The notes under the pieces are model-generated. The model ran no database searches. It worked only from the letters and a program-made list of their open reading frames with translations, and was not told the origin of the DNA. From an uncultured Tissierellia bacterium (lineage in GTDB: Bacteria; Bacillota; Clostridia; Tissierellales; Peptoniphilaceae): a stretch of DNA of 42,170 nucleotides. Below are positions 8,143 through 15,832 of this stretch, one piece after another (position 1 is the first letter of the stretch; every line of letters begins with the position of its first letter). Made by a program: the position numbers and the translations under genes. The stretch lies in contig CABTZP010000001.1 in the NCBI GenBank assembly GCA_902489375.1, positions 1 to 42,170 on the forward strand. The letters are read 5' to 3'.

Positions 8143-8158
8143 TGTTTCATATGAAACA
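8143..8158. promoter_or_regulatory. parS-like site 2
   Basis: A second exact copy of TGTTTCATATGAAACA lies 99 bp from site 1. Flanking bases differ, so conservation is confined to the 16-mer, as expected for protein binding sites. A lone GAAACAAAA half-site lies at about 8104-8112. Confidence 0.88.
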
Positions 8159-8184
8159 AATGATGAGTTCGAACAGGGCGTTCA

Positions 8185-8200
8185 TGTTTCATATGAAACA
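8185..8200. promoter_or_regulatory. parS-like site 3
   Basis: A third exact copy of TGTTTCATATGAAACA lies 42 bp from site 2, about four helical turns, so the two could present ParB on the same DNA face. It sits 50 bp downstream of the rsmG stop. Confidence 0.88.
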
Positions 8201-8250
8201 AAGCATTCTCAAATTAAATTTTTCTTGCGCCATATTGATAACAAGTGGAT

Positions 8251-8967
8251 TTAAATTAATGGGGCCTTTTTCACGCGGCCTCGTCCGCGGGGATATTCCT
8301 TTGGCGTCTCTTTTATTTTTATAATTTCGATCAGCATCCGCTGATAAGGTTCCTCTGACCAGGAAAAAATGTCTACCCGGCCCAGCTCTCCCCCAAGCAA
8401 GCTAATCGCTTTTTTTCCTTCTATAAGCTCTTCTTCTCCGGCGGGTCCTTTCATCGCAATAAAAGATCCGCCAACCCTTACGGCCGGAAGGGCATATTCC
8501 AGGAGGCTGGGAAGGGGCGCAAGGGCTCTCGAAACAGCAAGGTCAAAACTTTCCCGGTAAAGAGGGTCCTGGAAAAGATCTTCGGCCCGTCCATGAATCG
8601 CTTCTGTTCTTTCTAATTGAAGATCCTCTATTACCTGATCGAGAAAATCAACCCGCTTTTTTAAACTGTCTACCAAAGTCATCGAAAACTGAGGATTCCA
8701 AATTTTCATCGGAATTCCCGGAAATCCGCCGCCGCTTCCGATATCAACAACGGATCCTGATGAGGGAAGATCAATTAACCGAAAGACGCTTAGAGAGTCG
8801 AGAAAGTGTTTGCGATTAATTTCCTCCGGCGTCGAAATTCGGGTAATATTCATTTTCTTATTTCCTTCAATGATCCGGTCCCGGTAAAGAGCAAAGCGCT
8901 TTTCCTGGTTGGGCGTAAGGAAGAAGCCCAGGTCACGGCACTGTTCTGCAAAATCGCTATTTTTCAC
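8251..8967 (-). CDS. rsmG: 16S rRNA (guanine-N7)-methyltransferase RsmG (GidB)
   Basis: RsmG methylates N7 of G527 (E. coli numbering) in 16S rRNA with S-adenosylmethionine. I chose the GTG at 8967 because GGAGG lies just upstream; this gives 238 residues, matching the family (about 237-240), whereas a longer frame to 9009 adds 14 unneeded residues. Visible motifs are the SAM-binding VVDIGSGGGFPGIPMKIWNP, DSLKKRVDFL, the acidic HGRAEDL and the catalytic-region ESFDLAVSRALAPLP. It overlaps the mnmG stop by 11 nt, indicating coupling. Loss of this enzyme gives low-level streptomycin resistance in other bacteria. Confidence 0.95.
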   Translation of the reverse strand: MKNSDFAEQCRDLGFFLTPNQEKRFALYRDRIIEGNKKMNITRISTPEEINRKHFLDSLSVFRLIDLPSSGSVVDIGSGGGFPGIPMKIWNPQFSMTLVDSLKKRVDFLDQVIEDLQLERTEAIHGRAEDLFQDPLYRESFDLAVSRALAPLPSLLEYALPAVRVGGSFIAMKGPAGEEELIEGKKAISLLGGELGRVDIFSWSEEPYQRMLIEIIKIKETPKEYPRGRGRVKKAPLI

Positions 8968-10861
8968 TCTTTGCCCTCCGAACCTGCTCGAGGTAGATAA
9001 GAAGAACATTGATGTCCGCTGGAGAAACGCCGGAAATTCGGGAGGCCTGGCCTACAGATTCCGGTTTAATGGCATTTAGCTTTTGAGCCGCTTCCTTTTT
9101 AAGGCCAAAGATGGTCCGATAATCTTCGATGCTTAGCCTTCTTTCTTCCAGCTTTTTAAATTTTTCAATCTTCATCTCTTCTTTTTTAATATAACCCTCG
9201 TACTTGATCTCCGTTTCCAGCTCCACTTGAATTTCCAGAGGAAGATTAGGCCGGTCCGGATCAAGGGGAGATAGGCTCTCATAGGAAAGCTCCGGCCGCT
9301 TTAAAAGTTCCGCCAGGCTCTGTCCCTTTTTCAGGGGAGCGGATCCCTGTTTTTCCAGCCAGCCATTGACCCTTTCCGTAGGATTGATGGAAAGATCTGA
9401 AAGACGATCCCTTTCCTTTTGAAGGAGCGCTTTTTTTTGAATCATCAGCTCATAGCGCCTGGGAGAGACCAAGCCAATTTGATAGCCGAGTTCCGTTAGC
9501 CGAAGATCAGCATTATCCTGCCGAAGACTGAGCCGGTATTCACAGCGGGAGGTCATCATCCGGTAGGGTTCATTCGTTCCCTTGGTGACCAGGTCATCAA
9601 TTAAAACACCAATGTAGGCTTGACTTCGGTCTAAAATAAAGGGTTCCTTTCTGTCAATCAGGAGGGCGGCATTGATGCCCGCCATGAGTCCCTGCCCAGC
9701 TGCTTCCTCATAACCGGAAGAGCCATTGATCTGACCGGCGAAAAAAAGCCCCCGAAGCTTCATATACTCCAGGCTCCTCGATAAGGTTCTGGCATCAATG
9801 CAGTCATACTCAATCCCATAGGCGGGACGCATGATTTCCGCCTTTTCCAAGCCAGGGACGGTGCGAACGTACATCTCCTGAATTTCCAAAGGCAGGGTGG
9901 AGCTGAGTCCATCCACATAGATTTCATCGGTCGATGCCCCTTCCGGCTCGAGAAAAATCTGATGGTGTTCATGGTCTGGGAAACGGACCATCTTATCTTC
10001 AATGGAAGGGCAGTAGCGGGGGCCAACTCCGTGATCTTCTCCGGAATACATGGTCGCCCGAGTGAGATTTTCTTCGATAATCTCTCGGGTTTTCTGATTG
10101 GTATGGGTCAGGTAACAGGGAATCTGCTTTTCGGCATCATAGACCTGATCCTGATTTAAAAAGGAGAAGGGAATAATGCGCTCGTCTCCTTTTTGAATCA
10201 AGGTCTTTGAATAATCAATACTTCTCTTGTTAACCCGGGGCGGAGTTCCCGTTTTAAAGCGCATCAAGGGAAGGCCCATTTCCCGCAGACTATCCGTTAA
10301 ATAAAGAGAGGGCTTTTGCCCATGGGGACCGGAAGAATAGGTGAGTTCACCCATAAGGATTTGTCCGTTAAGAAAAGTTCCCGTGCAGACAATGACGCAT
10401 TCGCAGGGATAATAGGCTCCCTGGACGGTTTCTACCCCCAAAATTTTCTGATCGTCATGATCAATTCGTTTGACTTCGGCTTCGACCAGGGTGAGATTAT
10501 TTTCTCGTTCTATCACCCTTTTCATTTCTTCATGATAGCGCCTTTTATCCGCTTGGACCCGAAGGGAATGAATCGCCGCGCCCTTTGAAAGATTCAGCAT
10601 CCGAGACTGAAGGAAAGTCCGATCAATCGTCAGGGCCATCTGACCGCCTAAGGCGTCAATCTCCCGGACCAGGTGTCCTTTTCCCGTTCCGCCGACATTG
10701 GGATTACAGGGCATATCGGCGACAGATTCCAGGCTGATGGAAGAAAGAATTGTCTTTTTCCCTAAACGAGCCGCGGCCAGCGCGGCTTCACACCCCGCAT
10801 GACCCGCACCAATAACAAAAACGTCGACCGGGTCTTTTTTAAATGCTTTCAGCTTTTTCAT
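8957..10861 (-). CDS. mnmG: tRNA uridine-5-carboxymethylaminomethyl modification protein MnmG (GidA)
   Basis: MnmG is the FAD enzyme that, with MnmE, builds cmnm5U at the wobble uridine of several tRNAs. The ATG at 10861 follows AGGAAG at usable spacing and gives 634 residues; an upstream TTG (10885) inside the mnmE end is less likely. The dinucleotide motif VIGAGHAGCEAALAAARLG lies near the start. It is followed by MPCNPNVGGTGKGHLVREID, ALGGQMA, the cysteine-containing RYCPSIEDKM and GLFFAGQINGSSGYEEAAGQG. The C-terminal helical domain that docks MnmE ends at RRAKSEK. It lies 8 nt downstream of the mnmE stop and overlaps rsmG. Confidence 0.96.
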   Translation of the reverse strand: MKKLKAFKKDPVDVFVIGAGHAGCEAALAAARLGKKTILSSISLESVADMPCNPNVGGTGKGHLVREIDALGGQMALTIDRTFLQSRMLNLSKGAAIHSLRVQADKRRYHEEMKRVIERENNLTLVEAEVKRIDHDDQKILGVETVQGAYYPCECVIVCTGTFLNGQILMGELTYSSGPHGQKPSLYLTDSLREMGLPLMRFKTGTPPRVNKRSIDYSKTLIQKGDERIIPFSFLNQDQVYDAEKQIPCYLTHTNQKTREIIEENLTRATMYSGEDHGVGPRYCPSIEDKMVRFPDHEHHQIFLEPEGASTDEIYVDGLSSTLPLEIQEMYVRTVPGLEKAEIMRPAYGIEYDCIDARTLSRSLEYMKLRGLFFAGQINGSSGYEEAAGQGLMAGINAALLIDRKEPFILDRSQAYIGVLIDDLVTKGTNEPYRMMTSRCEYRLSLRQDNADLRLTELGYQIGLVSPRRYELMIQKKALLQKERDRLSDLSINPTERVNGWLEKQGSAPLKKGQSLAELLKRPELSYESLSPLDPDRPNLPLEIQVELETEIKYEGYIKKEEMKIEKFKKLEERRLSIEDYRTIFGLKKEAAQKLNAIKPESVGQASRISGVSPADINVLLIYLEQVRRAKSEK

Positions 10862-10869
10862 CGCTCTTC

Positions 10870-12282
10870 CTACTTTCCTATACAAAAATCCTGGAATATT
10901 TTATTGAGCACATCTTCATTGATCTCTTCGCCTGTAATTTCCGCCAGTTTTTCATAGGCGAGAGATAGATCCACATCGCAGGCATCTAAAGGAATTCCTC
11001 TTTGCATGTCCTCCAAGGCGCTTTTTAGAAGATCCCTGGCCTCTTCCAAAAGGCGCTGGTGGCGCACATTGGTAATGGCCAGCTCCTCGCCCTCCCGGTC
11101 CGGATCGAAAAAGAGGGTTCGAATGGCGTCTTTTAGCTCTTCGAGGCCCCATTCTTCCTTGGCTGAAATGGAAATGACCGGATCGGAAGGATGGTTTTTT
11201 TTCCATTCCTGGATAAAAACATCGATGGAAGAATCTCTTTTCAGGTCGGACTTATTAACCAAAAGGATCCGAGGAATATCTTCGGCTTCTTTAAGCAAAG
11301 ACCAGTCTTCTTTGCTGAGGGTCCGTGACCCGTCGAAAAGAAGGAGGGCTAGGTCAGCCTTTTTTAAAAGATCCCGGCTTTTTTCCACCCCTATGGCCTC
11401 GACGAGGTTGTCCGTATCTCGAATCCCAGCCGTGTCAATCAGTCTTAGCTCCAAGCCGTCGATCTGATAGGATTCTTCAATGGCATCTCGGGTGGTTCCC
11501 GGAATGTCCGTGACGATGGCCCGATTATCTTCCAGGAGAGCATTTAAAAGAGAGGACTTGCCCACATTGGGTTTTCCGCAAATCACCGTCCCGATTCCTT
11601 CCCGAAGGAGCCGTCCCGTTTCTGCTCCTTTCAAAAGGCGGTCCATTTCCTCTAAAATCACTTTTCCTTTTTCAATCGTGGGGGAGAGGGGAGGATCCTC
11701 CAGGGCATCCTCCATAAAATTAATGGTATATTCAACCTGCGAAAGAAGGCGTAAAAATGAGTCCTTGAGCTTTTTCATCTTCCCGGAAAGCTTTCCGGAA
11801 AGCTGCTCTTCGGCAGCCCTTTGGGAACGGGTGGTTTTGGCGTCAATGATATCCTTGACGGCTTCCGCCTGAGTAAGGTCAATTCTCCCATTTAAAAAGG
11901 CTCTTTTGGTAAATTCTCCGGGATCCGCCAGCCGGGCGCCTTTTTGAAGAAGGAGGGAAAGAATCCTTCTTACTGCGACCCTGCCTCCGTGCGCGTTGAT
12001 TTCCACCAGATCCTCACCGGTATAGGAGTTCGGTCCGATGAAACAGGAAACCAAAACTTCATCTACGATTTCCCCTTGATTGAGGATATGTCCCATCCGT
12101 AATTTCCGGTCTTCTTCCTTTCGAAAGGGCTTTCCGGAATAGGGGCGAAAAATCATTTCGCAAATTGAAAAAGCCAAAGGACCGCTCAGGCGAATGATGC
12201 TGATTCCTGCCGGACCAAGGGCAGTGGAAATTGCAGCAATTGTATCATTTTCAACAATCCCCATGGCCTGATCTATCTGCAT
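10870..12282 (-). CDS. mnmE: tRNA modification GTPase MnmE (TrmE)
   Basis: This 470-residue protein has the full MnmE layout. The N-terminal tetrahydrofolate-binding domain carries TIAAISTALGPAGISIIRLSG. The inserted G domain has the P-loop GKPNVGKSSLLNAL (about 237-250), DTAGIRDT and the specificity motif NKSD. The C-terminal CIGK motif holds the essential cysteine. With MnmG it modifies wobble uridines in a GTP- and potassium-dependent cycle. The ATG follows AAAGGAGGAAT by a normal distance. It heads the mnmE-mnmG-rsmG operon, directly after the terminator of the rpmH operon; a weak own promoter is proposed at 12312-12341. Confidence 0.96.
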   Translation of the reverse strand: MQIDQAMGIVENDTIAAISTALGPAGISIIRLSGPLAFSICEMIFRPYSGKPFRKEEDRKLRMGHILNQGEIVDEVLVSCFIGPNSYTGEDLVEINAHGGRVAVRRILSLLLQKGARLADPGEFTKRAFLNGRIDLTQAEAVKDIIDAKTTRSQRAAEEQLSGKLSGKMKKLKDSFLRLLSQVEYTINFMEDALEDPPLSPTIEKGKVILEEMDRLLKGAETGRLLREGIGTVICGKPNVGKSSLLNALLEDNRAIVTDIPGTTRDAIEESYQIDGLELRLIDTAGIRDTDNLVEAIGVEKSRDLLKKADLALLLFDGSRTLSKEDWSLLKEAEDIPRILLVNKSDLKRDSSIDVFIQEWKKNHPSDPVISISAKEEWGLEELKDAIRTLFFDPDREGEELAITNVRHQRLLEEARDLLKSALEDMQRGIPLDACDVDLSLAYEKLAEITGEEINEDVLNKIFQDFCIGK

Positions 12283-12311
12283 TTTCTCATTCCTCCTTTC
12301 CTATTTTTTTG

Positions 12312-12341
12312 ACTATAAAGGATTCTCAAAAAGGTCCGCAA
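12312..12341 (-). promoter_or_regulatory. possible mnmE promoter
   Basis: On the minus strand TTGCGG (12336-12341) and TATAGT (12312-12317) are 18 nt apart, about 30 nt before the mnmE start. It fits between the upstream terminator and the gene, but both hexamers are imperfect. Confidence 0.35.
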
Positions 12342-12344
12342 TGA

Positions 12345-12386
12345 GAAAAATCGGCAGAATCCGTATCGCTACGCCTTCTGCCGATT
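12345..12386 (-). terminator. intrinsic terminator of the rpmH-rnpA-yidD-yidC-jag operon
   Basis: An 11-bp perfect stem, AATCGGCAGAA (12349-12359) with TTCTGCCGATT (12376-12386), has a 16-nt loop. Read on the minus strand it runs into five T's and then CTC. It lies 60 nt after the jag stop codon. Confidence 0.85.
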
Positions 12387-12445
12387 CAAAACGTATTCAA
12401 AATCATCAAAGCATTTCAAAGGCTTGCTTGTTGGCTTTCATCCAA

Positions 12446-13645
12446 CTACCCTTTATATCGGATCACTACCCGGCGGTTTGGATCCCGTCCTTCTGAAACG
12501 GTCACGATGTTCGCCATACCCTGGAGGGCTGTGTGAACAATCCGGCGCTCATAAGCATTCATGGGTTCCAGGCTCATCTTCCGATGGGTTTTTTGGACCT
12601 TTTCCGCATTTCGGCAGGCCATCTTTTCGATCTTTGCTTTTCTGCGAATCCGGTATCCGCCCACATCCACAAAAATCCGATAATGGTCACGGGTATGGTG
12701 ATTGAGGGAGACGCTTAAAAGATACTGGAGAGCATTGAGGGTCTCGCCCCGCCGTCCGATGATAATGCCTGTATCCGAATCAGAAATTTCTACAATCTCA
12801 TAATAGAGATTGCCCTCTTTTTCTGACCCTTCAAGGGCTGCCTCAATGTGCATTTCGCTAAGAATTTTTTCCAGCCATTCTTTCCCGGCGGAAAATACTT
12901 CTTCAGGCGCTAATAAATCCACCGGTTCAAGATCATCATCTTCTTCTCCCTCTTCCCTGATTTCTTCTTTCTTTGTTTCTTCCTTTTTTTCTTCTTCTTT
13001 CAGGCTTTGGCGAATGGAAGCTTCAAGAAGAGAGCCTTCTTCTTTTTCGGTTTCCTGCTCTTTTTCTTCTAGAATGGGCGCTTGCGATTCTTTAGAAAGT
13101 TCGGCCTTTAAAAGTTCGTCAATCCGTAAGGACGGTGTGCTTTCTTTTTCGGATTGATCCTCAGCTTTTTGGGAAAGGTCGGGCTGTTCTTCCTTTTTTT
13201 TCTCCTGGTCCGGCGTGAAGACGTCTTTGACACGACTTGGCTTTTTCGCTTCTTCCTCTTCTTTTTTCAAATCAATGACAGGAAGGGGAAGTTCGGTCAC
13301 ATCTTTTTCTTCCTGATTTTTTGGACCATGGGCTTCGACAATCTTCTTTGCCGGAGGAATTTTCTTTATAGGCTTTTCAATGGACTCAAAGTGGGTGGTT
13401 TTCTTTTTATGATCATCCCATTCTTTCTTTTCTTTTTCTAAGAGATCCTGGTAAGCATCATTTTTTAAAGAAAGACGAACAACCGCGTCTTTTGCTCCGA
13501 AGACGCCTAAAAAGCCCGACTTTGCTTCTGAAAGAATTTCAATTTTTACTTCATCCGGATCAACCGCTAGGGCTTTTAATCCTTCCTGAACGGCTTCTTC
13601 GACCGTTTTTCCTGATTTGACCACCGTGTTCAATTGTTTAGTCAT
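12446..13645 (-). CDS. jag: Jag/KhpB RNA-binding protein with a very long charged linker
   Basis: Jag (SpoIIIJ-associated, KhpB/EloR) is a cytoplasmic RNA-binding protein linked to cell elongation and encoded beside yidC. The N-terminal Jag_N domain (~1-58) contains GKTVEEAVQEGLKALAV and KSGFLGVFGAKDAVV. The KH domain has GIIIGRRGETLNALQYLLS (about residue 292 on). The R3H domain is NAYERRIVHTALQGMANIVTVSEG. Residues ~60-245 are a Lys/Glu-rich low-complexity stretch. It makes the protein 399 residues, against roughly 200-260 for most Jag proteins I know. It is the last gene of the rpmH operon. The ATG has only a weak purine stretch upstream, which may lower expression. Confidence 0.92.
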   Translation of the reverse strand: MTKQLNTVVKSGKTVEEAVQEGLKALAVDPDEVKIEILSEAKSGFLGVFGAKDAVVRLSLKNDAYQDLLEKEKKEWDDHKKKTTHFESIEKPIKKIPPAKKIVEAHGPKNQEEKDVTELPLPVIDLKKEEEEAKKPSRVKDVFTPDQEKKKEEQPDLSQKAEDQSEKESTPSLRIDELLKAELSKESQAPILEEKEQETEKEEGSLLEASIRQSLKEEEKKEETKKEEIREEGEEDDDLEPVDLLAPEEVFSAGKEWLEKILSEMHIEAALEGSEKEGNLYYEIVEISDSDTGIIIGRRGETLNALQYLLSVSLNHHTRDHYRIFVDVGGYRIRRKAKIEKMACRNAEKVQKTHRKMSLEPMNAYERRIVHTALQGMANIVTVSEGRDPNRRVVIRYKG

Positions 13646-13702
13646 AGGTATTCTTCTCTTTTCCTTTTCATCTTTCGAACGTCGTCTCTTAACCGGGTTT
13701 TT

Positions 13703-14428
13703 TTAGTCTTTCTCGGGAACGCCTTCCTTTTTCTTAAGTTTAACAATCAGTGTGCTGATCCCTCGGAAAATGATTTCAAAAAGGTTGCCCACTGCCCAAT
13801 AGAGCAGAAGACCCGCTGACCATTTGATCGTAATTACATAGAACATGATCGGCATATATTTCATAAAGCTGGTCGACATCCCAGCCTGTTCCTGCTGTTT
13901 CATCTGTGGATTAAGGAAGGTAACCCCAAGCTGGGTGAACATATTAAGCAGGGGCATACCAAACCAGGCCTTTGGATCCGCCTTCGTTAAATCGGGAATC
14001 CAAAGGAAATTTTTTTGAATGCGATCAATAGCGGACGGATCCTCAAACATATATTTTCCTGGTTTTTGGATCACATAGAACAGGGCAATAATCAAGACAA
14101 ATTGGATGATCATCGGTAAGCATCCCGAACAGCCTGCCATGGTCATATTATGTTCTTTATAATATTCCTGTATTTTTTGCTGAAGAATTCGTTCGTCGTA
14201 GCTGTATTTTTCTTTAATTTTATCAAGCTCCGGCTGAAACTTCTGCATTTTTTCAGAAACCTGAGTTGATTTCCAGGTTAGGGGGATGGTGATGATTTTA
14301 CTTACCAGCGCCATCACCATCAGCGTCATTGCCAGATAAGAGACGCGGGCCGGCTCAGGCCCCAGACTCATGAAGTTCATATAAATCCACTTCATGAGAT
14401 GGCCAAAAAGTTCACTAATAAAAGACAT
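13703..14428 (-). CDS. yidC: membrane protein insertase YidC/Oxa1 family
   Basis: This 241-residue protein is the short Gram-positive type YidC. It inserts proteins into the cytoplasmic membrane with or without SecYEG. The segments around 29-48, ~100-121, ~155-175 and ~196-225 are hydrophobic. The charged hairpin (KFQPELDKIKEKYSYDERILQQKIQEYYKEHN) lies between the first two, followed by GCSGCLPMIIQFVLIIALFYV. The first segment carries the conserved basic residue region (SKIITIPLTWKST). Unlike SpoIIIJ of Bacillus there is no lipoprotein lipobox; the protein starts directly with MSFISELFGHLMKWIY. The ATG follows GGAG. The family is usually 200-290 residues. Confidence 0.93.
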   Translation of the reverse strand: MSFISELFGHLMKWIYMNFMSLGPEPARVSYLAMTLMVMALVSKIITIPLTWKSTQVSEKMQKFQPELDKIKEKYSYDERILQQKIQEYYKEHNMTMAGCSGCLPMIIQFVLIIALFYVIQKPGKYMFEDPSAIDRIQKNFLWIPDLTKADPKAWFGMPLLNMFTQLGVTFLNPQMKQQEQAGMSTSFMKYMPIMFYVITIKWSAGLLLYWAVGNLFEIIFRGISTLIVKLKKKEGVPEKD

Positions 14429-14448
14429 CTTTACTCCAATATTCGCAA

Positions 14449-14664
14449 TTAGGGTCTAAGCGGGTCCCATCCTCCCCGAGAAAAAGGATTGCACCGTAAA
14501 ATTCTCCAGACCGTTAGGGCCAGGGCAGTGGAAAAACGATAGCGGCGGAAAGCTTCAAGGCCATAGGAAGAACAAGTGGGTTCAAAACGGCATTTTCCTG
14601 GACCCAGGAGGGGAGAAAAAAACCGCTGATAAAAAAGGATAAGAGACTGAGCAAGTTTATTCAT
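14449..14664 (-). CDS. yidD: membrane protein insertion efficiency factor YidD
   Basis: This 71-residue protein has the whole YidD pattern: an amphipathic N-terminal helix ([17 protein letters not shown]), the cysteine motif [19 protein letters not shown], and [15 protein letters not shown] near the end. YidD sits at the inner membrane and helps YidC-dependent insertion. It overlaps the rnpA stop by 8 nt and lies 20 nt before yidC, its usual place. Confidence 0.95.
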   Translation of the reverse strand: MNKLAQSLILFYQRFFSPLLGPGKCRFEPTCSSYGLEAFRRYRFSTALALTVWRILRCNPFSRGGWDPLRP

Positions 14665-15088
14665 GGGGACGTTCCTGATTCTCGCATTTTTCCCCTTCGA
14701 TCGTTTCTTCTTTTTTCTGCGCTTCTTTCGAAAGGTTTTTCTTCTGTTTCTTTTCCTTTTTTTGCTTCCAAATCTCTACACCGCGAAAAAGAGATTCTTC
14801 CAGCTCCGAATACGTCTTTCCGATAGCAGTGGGATTGGGCATGATAATAAAATCAAAACCCTGGGGAAACCGATCTTCCTGAAGACGAACGATTTCTCGC
14901 AGCTGTCTTTTTAACCGGTTCCTTGTTACGGCATTGCCTAATTTTTTGGAAAGGGAAAAGCCGTAACGATTGGTTGGCTTTCCATTTTTCCTTCCGAAAA
15001 TCGCAAATTCCTGATGATAAATCCGAAAGCCTCTGCGATAGACCCGGGTAAAATCTGAATTTCTCCTCAAGCGAAGATTTTTTTTCAT
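14657..15088 (-). CDS. rnpA: ribonuclease P protein component, with charged C-terminal tail
   Basis: RnpA binds the catalytic RNase P RNA and helps it recognise pre-tRNA leaders. The start at 15088 ([13 protein letters not shown]) matches the family and follows a G-rich ribosome binding site; a GTG at 15115 would only add nine residues. The signature [16 protein letters not shown] (about 53-68) and FDFIIMPNP are present. At 143 residues it is longer than the usual 110-120 because residues ~108-143 form a Lys/Glu-rich tail whose end overlaps yidD. The tail looks disordered and probably dispensable for catalysis. Confidence 0.95.
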   Translation of the reverse strand: MKKNLRLRRNSDFTRVYRRGFRIYHQEFAIFGRKNGKPTNRYGFSLSKKLGNAVTRNRLKRQLREIVRLQEDRFPQGFDFIIMPNPTAIGKTYSELEESLFRGVEIWKQKKEKKQKKNLSKEAQKKEETIEGEKCENQERPHE

Positions 15089-15128
15089 GATCGCCCCCCG
15101 AAAAAGAACCCTCACTGCCGGATTACTC

Positions 15129-15263
15129 TTAAGCAGAAAGTCTCTTTCTTCCTTTTCTTCTTCTCGCGCGAAGGACTCTGCGTCCCGATTTCGTTGACAT
15201 TCTCTTCATGAAGCCATGATCATGTGCTCTTTTTCTTGTATTCGGCTGATAGGTTCTTTTCAT
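15129..15263 (-). CDS. rpmH: 50S ribosomal protein L34
   Basis: The 44-residue protein beginning [18 protein letters not shown] and ending in GRKRLSA is a standard bacterial L34. The ATG at 15263 follows AGGAGGAGG by a few nt; a longer in-frame reading to 15347 is leader. It is the first gene of the rpmH-rnpA-yidD-yidC-jag operon and is divergent from dnaA across oriC, as in Bacillus. A consensus promoter at 15357-15385 gives a leader of about 87 nt. Confidence 0.97.
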   Translation of the reverse strand: MKRTYQPNTRKRAHDHGFMKRMSTKSGRRVLRARRRKGRKRLSA

Positions 15264-15356
15264 CTTTTCCTCCTCCTCGTGAACGTTCCCGTTCGTACAA
15301 AATTGACGAAAAAAAATAAACTCGACAGAACGAGCTTCCGGGAACACAGTTATCTA

Positions 15357-15385
15357 ATTATAAAAAAATTGATTTTTTGTGTCAA
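15357..15385 (-). promoter_or_regulatory. consensus vegetative promoter of the rpmH operon
   Basis: On the minus strand TTGACA (15380-15385) and TATAAT (15357-15362) are separated by exactly 17 nt, a perfect match to the primary sigma factor consensus. Start is expected near 15350. High expression fits a ribosomal protein operon. Confidence 0.88.
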
Positions 15386-15433
15386 GAAAGAAAAGCCCTT
15401 CTTTGGGGATATTCCTGAAAACCGGGAGGGGCT

Positions 15434-15760
15434 TGGGGATAATTATAGCGAAAGCATTTTTTATCCACCGTTTTCCTTCGCTTGTGATGAACTTTTTGCG
15501 AAATATGATAGAATAATAGAGCAACAGAGAGGAAAAGCGTTGGTTTGCCCTTAAATTATCCACATTTTGTGGACAGATTGTGAATAAACTTTCTTTTTCC
15601 CTCTGAAAACCCCGTTGAAAAGAGAAATTCTGTCCTTTTTCATGAAGAATTTGTAAAATTTTTGAAGGGGAAGAAAAGAAAAGTTTTTTTTGTGGATAAG
15701 TGGATAAAAGCGCTCATTCCCATAAAATCATTCTTTCAGAAGAGAAAAAGAAGTGGATAA
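15434..15760. other. oriC, upstream DnaA-box cluster (rpmH-dnaA gap)
   Basis: The 569-bp gap between rpmH and dnaA (15264-15832) holds the rpmH promoter and a cluster of DnaA boxes. Perfect TTATCCACA occurs at 15556-15564 (+) and 15691-15699 (-). Near-matches are TTATCCCCA 15434-15442 (-), TTATCCACC 15461-15469 (+), TTATTCACA 15579-15587 (-), TTATCCACT 15699-15707 (-) and 15752-15760 (-), with CTGTCCACA at 15568-15576 (-). Stretches between are A/T rich. Box orientation and position before dnaA resemble the incA/incB part of the Bacillus origin. No gene is supported in this gap. Confidence 0.9.
15482..15509 (+). promoter_or_regulatory. possible dnaA promoter
   Basis: TTGTGA (15482-15487) and TATGAT (15504-15509) are 16 nt apart. 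The site lies between DnaA boxes at 15461 and 15556, so DnaA could autoregulate it. The leader would be over 300 nt. Overlapping A/T-rich alternatives exist. Confidence 0.35.
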
Positions 15761-15832
15761 ATTGTTAAAAAAGGGGGAAAGTTTTTTCTTTCTTTTTCTT
15801 CCCCAGATGAAAATGAATATTAAGGAACCATC

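Noticed and set aside
7971..8201. 76-codon minus-strand frame with repeated MFHMKH
   Set aside because: The repeats are just translations of the three parS palindromes; no ribosome binding site or conserved domain.
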